A DNA stretch of 64,000 nt. Source: Aquarana catesbeiana (Eukaryota > Chordata > Amphibia > Anura > Ranidae). The notes below the pieces were generated by a model. It worked only from the letters and a program-made list of their open reading frames with translations, did not search any database and had not been told where the DNA came from. The translations under genes and the position numbers were made by a program. Below, piece after piece: positions 58,501 through 64,000 of this stretch. The stretch covers positions 5,159,395-5,223,394 of the forward strand of contig NC_133324.1 of the NCBI RefSeq assembly GCF_042186555.1. The letters are read 5' to 3'. The first letter of the stretch is position 1; every line of letters starts with the position of its first letter.

Positions 58501-61500
58501 AAACCTCCCTGATCCAACACCTACCTAACCCACATCTACCTGAACAAACCCTACCAGATCAACACCTACCTGATCCACACCCACCTGATCAACACCTACC
58601 TGATCCATACCTACCTGATCTACACCCACCTGATCCACATCCACCTGATCTAAACCTACCTGATCCACACCTACCTGATCCAAACCCACCTGATCCATAC
58701 CTACCTGATCCACACCCACCTGATCCACACCTACCTAATCCACACCCACCTGATCATCACCTTCCTGATCTACACCCAACTTATCCACATCAACCTAATC
58801 TACACCTATCTGATCCACACCCATCTGATCCATACCGACCTTATATGCTCCTACCTCATCCACACCTACCTGATCCTCACTAAACCTGATCTACACCTAA
58901 CTGATCATCACCTACCTGATCCACACCTACCTGATTTACATCTACCTGATCTCATCACCTACGTGATCCATACCTACCTGATCTCATCACCTACCTGATC
59001 CACACCCACCTGATCATCACCTACCTGATCCATACCTACCTGATCCACATCTACCTGATCCACACCTACCTGATCTACATCTATATGATCTACACCTACC
59101 TGATCCTCACCCAACTGATCCATACCTACCTGATCCACACCCACCTGATCCACACCTACCCGAATCACACCCACCTGATCATCACCTACCTGATCCACAC
59201 CCACCTGATCCACACCTACCTGATTCATACCTACCTGATCCACACCCACCTGATCCACTCCTGCCTGATCCATACCTGCCTGATCTGCTCCTACCTGATC
59301 CAAACCTCCCTGATCCAACACCTACCTAACCCACATCTACCTGAACAAACCCTACCAGATCAACACCTACCTGATCCACACCCACCTGATCCACACCTAC
59401 CTGATCCATACCTACCTGATCTACACCCACCTGATCCACATCCACCTGATCTAAACCTACCTGATCCACACCTACCTGATCCAAACCCACCTGATCCATA
59501 CCTACCTGATCCACACCCACCTGATCCACACCTACCTAATCCACACCCACCTGATCATCACCTACCTGATCTACACCCAACTTATCCACACCAACCTAAT
59601 CTACACCTATCTGATCCACACCCATCTGATCCATACCGACCTTATATGCTCTTACCTCATCCACACCTACCTGATCCTCACTAAACCTGATCTACACCTA
59701 ACTGATCATCACCTACCTGATCCACACCTACCTGATTTACATCTACCTGATCTCATCACCTACGTGATCCATACCTACCTGATCTCATCACCTACCTGAT
59801 CCACACCCACCTGATCATCACCTACCTGATCCATACCTACCTGATCCACATCTACCTGATCCACACCTACCTGTTCCACACCCACCTGATCTGCACCTAC
59901 CTGATCCGCACCTACCTGATCCACACCCACCAGATCATCACTTACCTGATCCACACCTACCTGATTATCACCTACCTGATCCACACCCACCTGATCCACA
60001 CCTACCTGTTCCATAGCTACCTGATCCACACCTACCCAATCCACACCTACCTGATCCATACCTACCTGATCCAAACCTACCTGGTCATCACCTACCTGAT
60101 CCACACCTACCTGATCATCACCTACCCGATTCATACCTACCTGATCCACACCTATCTGATCATCACCTACCAGATCCATACCTGCCTGATTTACACCTAC
60201 GTGATCTCATCACCTACCTGTTCCACACCCACCTGATCATCGCCTACCTGATCCACACCCACCTGATCAACACCCACTTGATTCTCACCTAACTGATCAT
60301 CACCTACTTGATCCATACCCACCTGATCAAAACCCACCTGATACACACCGACTTGATCATCACTACCTGATCCACACCTACCCGATCCACACCCAACTGA
60401 TCCACACTCACCTAATCCACACCTACCTGATCATCACCTACCTGTTCAACACCCACCTGACCCACAGCTACCTGAACAAACCCTACGTGAGTCCACACCC
60501 ACCTGATCCACACTTACCTGTGTCCACACCCACCTGATCATCACCTAACTGATCCACACCCACCTGATCCACATTCACCTGATCCACATTCACCCGATCA
60601 TCACCTACCTGATCTATACCTACCTGATCCACCCCCACCTGATCCACACCTACCTGATCCACACCCACCTGATCTCATCACTCACCTGATCCATACCAAC
60701 CTAATCCACACCTACCTGATCCACACCCACCTGATCCACACCCAGCTGATCCACACCTACCTGATTCACACCCACCTGATCATCACCTACCTGATCCACA
60801 CCCACCTGATCCACACCTACCTGATCAACACCTACCTGATCCACATCCACCTGATCCACACCTACCTGATCCACACCCACCTGATCTACACCCACCTGAT
60901 CAGCATCTACCTGATCATCACCTACCTAATCCACACCTAGCTGATCTACACCCACCTGATACACAGCTACCTGATCTACACCTACCTGATCCACACCCAC
61001 CGGATCAACACTTACCCAATCCACACCCACCTAATCTCATCACCCACCTGATCCATACCAACCTGATCGACACCTACTTGATCCACACCCACCTGATCCA
61101 TACCAACCTGATCAACACCTACTTGATCCACACCCATCTGATCCACACCTACCTGATCCACACCCACCTGATCATCACCTACCTCATCCACACCCACCTG
61201 ATCCACATTCACCTGATCCACATTCACCCGATCATCACCTACCTGATCCACACCCACCTGATCTCATCACTCACCTGATCCATACCAACCTGATCCACAC
61301 CCACCTGATCCACACCCAACTCATCCACACCCACCTAATCCAAACCTACTTGATCATAACCTACCTGATCCACACCCACCTGATCCACACCTACCTGATC
61401 CATACCTACCTGATCCACACCCACCTGATCTACACCTACCTGATCCATACCTACCTGATCTGCTCCTAACTGATCCACAGCTACCTGATCCAACACCCAC

Positions 61501-64000
61501 CTGACCCACATCTATCTAAACAAACCCTACCTGATCCACACCTACCTGATCCATACCTATCTGATCCATATACACCTGATTCACACTCACCTAATCCACA
61601 CCTATCTGAATCTACACCTACTGATCATCACCTACCTGATCCACACCCACCTGATCCATACCCACCTGATCCACACCCACCTGATCCACACCCACCTGAT
61701 CATCACCTACCTGATCCACACCCAACTCATCCACACCCACCTAATCTACACCTACCTGATCCACACCCACCTGATCCACACCTACCTGATCCATACCTAC
61801 CTGATCCACACCCACCTTATCAATACCTACTTGATCTGCTCCTGCCTGATCCACACCTACCTGATCGTCACTAAACCTGATCTACACCTACCTGATCATC
61901 ACTTACCTAATGCACACCTACCTGATTTACACCTACCTGATCTCATCACCTACCTGATCCACACCCACCTGTTCATCACCTACCTGTTCCACAGTCACAT
62001 GATCCATACCCACCTGATCATCACCTACCTGATCCACACCCATTTGATCCACACCTACCTGATCCACATCCACCTGATCCACACCTACCTGATCCACACC
62101 TACCTGGTCTATACCTATTTGATCATCACCTATCTAATCCACACCCACCTGAGCCACACCTACCTGATCCACACCCACCTGATCCACACCTACCTGACCC
62201 ACACCTATCTGATCCACACCCACCTGATCATCACCTACCTGTTCCACACCCAACTCATCAACACCCACCTAATCTACACCTACCTGATCCACACCCACCT
62301 GATCCACACCCACCTGATCAACACCTACCTGATCCACACCCACCTGATCCACACCTACCTGATCCACACCCACGTGATCCACACCCACCTGATCAGCATC
62401 TACCTGATCATCACCTACCTGCTCCACACCCACCTGCTCCACACCCACCTGATCCACAACTACCTGATCCACACCCACCTGATCCACACCTACCTGATCC
62501 ATACCTACCTGATCCACACCTACCTGATCATCACCTACCTGATCCACACCTACCTGATCATCAGCTATCAGATCAGACCTACCTGATCCACACCTATCTT
62601 ATCATCACCTACCAGATCCATACCTACCTGATTTACACCTACCTGATCTCATCACCTACCTGATCCACACCCACCTGATCATCACCTACCTGATCCACAC
62701 CCACCTGATCACACCCACTTGATCATCACCTACCTGATCATCACCCATCTGATCCACACCTACCTGATCCACACCCACCTGATCCACACCTACTTGATCC
62801 ATACCTACCTGATCTATACCTACCTGATCATCACCTACCTGATCCACATCCACCTGAGCCACACCGAACTGATCCACACCCACCTGATCCACACCTACCT
62901 AATCCACACCTACCTGATCCACACCCACCTGATCCACACCTACCTAATCCACACCTACCTGATCCACACCCACCTGATCCACACCTACCTGATCCATACC
63001 TACCTGATCCACACCTACCTGATCATCACCTACCTGATCCACACCTACCTGATCATCACCTACCAGATCCATACCTACATGATCCACACCTACCTGATCA
63101 TCAGCTATCAGATCAGACCTACCTGATCCACACCTACCTGATCATCACCTACCTGATCCACACCTACCTGATCATCAGCTATCAGATCAGACCTACCTGA
63201 TCCACACCTATCTTATCATCACCTACCAGATCCATACCTACCTGATTTACACCTACCTGATCTCATCACCTACCTGATCCACACCCACCTGATCATCACC
63301 TACCTGATCCACACCCACCTGATCACACCCACTTGATCATCACCTACCTGATCATCACCCATCTGATCCACACCTACCTGATCCACACCCACCTGATCCA
63401 CACCTACCTGATCCATACCTACCTGATCATCACCTACCTGATCCACACCCACCTAATCCACACCTACCTGATCATCACCTACCTGTTCAACACCCACCTG
63501 ACCCACACCCACCTGAACCACACCTACCTGATCCACACCCACCTGATCCACACCTACCTGATCCACACCTACCTGATCCACACCCACTTGATCATCACCT
63601 ACCTGATCCACACCCAACTCATCCACACCCACCTAATCTACACCTACCTGATCCACACCCACTTGATCCACACCTACCTGATCCATACCTACCTGATCCA
63701 CACCCACCTGATCCACACCTACCTTATCCATACCTACCTGATCTGCTCCTACCTGATCCACACCTACCTGATCCTCTACCTGATCATCACCTACCTGATC
63801 CACACCTACCTGATTTACACCTACCTGATCTCATCACCTATCTCATCCACACCCACCTGATCATCAGCTGCCTGATCCACACCCACCTGATCATCACCTA
63901 CTTGATCCACACCCATCTGATCCACACCTACCTGATCCACACCCACCTGATCCACACCTACTTGATCCATACCTACCTGATCTATACCTACCTGATCATC
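55560..64000. repeat. Large duplicated block, copy 2
   Basis: Counterpart of 37950-48030, displaced by 17.6 kb at its start and 15.4-16.8 kb later, the change reflecting duplications private to each copy. It contains its own ~800-bp duplication (around 57846-58728 versus 58974-59529) and a ~614-bp one (62719 versus 63333). It runs off the window. Confidence 0.8.

Larger units (their letters stand above)
35928..64000. repeat. 15-bp megasatellite, right part, open at the window end
   Basis: An uninterrupted tandem array of CTGATCCACACCCAC, CTGATCCACACCTAC and CTGATCATCACCTAC with point variants (AACTGATC, CTGAACAAACCCTAC, CTGATCTCATCACCTAC). At 15 bp per unit, 28 kb corresponds to roughly 1,870 units. 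Because 15 is divisible by three and units lack stops in several frames, open frames of hundreds of codons appear on both strands (LIHTY, PDPHL; VGVDQ on the minus strand). These are not genes. No inserted element was seen in this part. Confidence 0.97.

Noticed and set aside
37951..64000. Minus-strand VGVDQ-type open frames as genes
   Set aside because: Same repeat artefact. They end wherever a unit variant creates a stop, and none has a non-repetitive end.
20477..64000. CRISPR array
   Set aside because: Units are contiguous 15-mers without unique spacers, in a vertebrate-type genome with no cas genes.
20477..64000. Centromeric or telomeric array
   Set aside because: The unit does not resemble a telomere repeat, and sequence alone cannot show centromere function. 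An internal minisatellite explains the data equally well.

Overview
The window is a eukaryotic, almost certainly vertebrate, genomic segment. It holds two exons of a TLX-family homeobox gene (best fit tlx2) on the + strand, buried in transposons and minisatellites. A Penelope-like element, a complete DIRS-type tyrosine-recombinase retrotransposon, a BED-finger hAT element, a Tc1 element, a Tx1/L1-like LINE and huge tandem arrays together suggest a large, repeat-rich amphibian genome, probably a frog. The species call is inference; the families themselves are read from protein motifs.

Layout. 1-1080: little recognisable apart from a LINE-tail fragment. 1081-7179: a decayed hAT element with a subterminal tandem array and a broken transposase. 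7473-7710: tlx2 homeodomain exon. 7711-18786: an 11-kb intron made of a 31-bp minisatellite (8137-8225 and 17196-18330) apparently split by a ~9-kb minus-strand LINE. The LINE is itself interrupted by a Tc1 element (8313-9925), two Penelope-derived pieces (about 12371-12850 and 13211-13881), an in-ORF 21-bp minisatellite and an hAT-type MITE. 18787-18976: terminal tlx2 exon. Its last codons and stop lie inside a ~30-bp minisatellite that runs on to about 19870. A candidate poly(A) signal is at 20352.

20477-64000 (window end): a 15-bp megasatellite (CTGATCCACACCCAC and variants), cut once by a 12.3-kb insertion at 23649-35927 flanked by a 14-bp direct repeat. The insertion is two Penelope-like copies head to head (minus 23649-26348, plus 26349-35927). 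The plus copy carries a nested DIRS element (28251-34150) with inverted terminal repeats, an internal complementary region and three open frames (Gag-like, RT-RNase H, tyrosine recombinase). The array after the insertion is over 28 kb long. It shows higher-order structure at about 105-120 bp, about 1.2 kb and about 17 kb.

The only host gene seen is tlx2; exon 1 was not found and is presumed upstream. Everything else is mobile or tandem DNA, and the insertion order can largely be read from nesting and target-site duplications. The long open frames in the 15-bp array result from a repeat unit divisible by three and are not annotated as genes.
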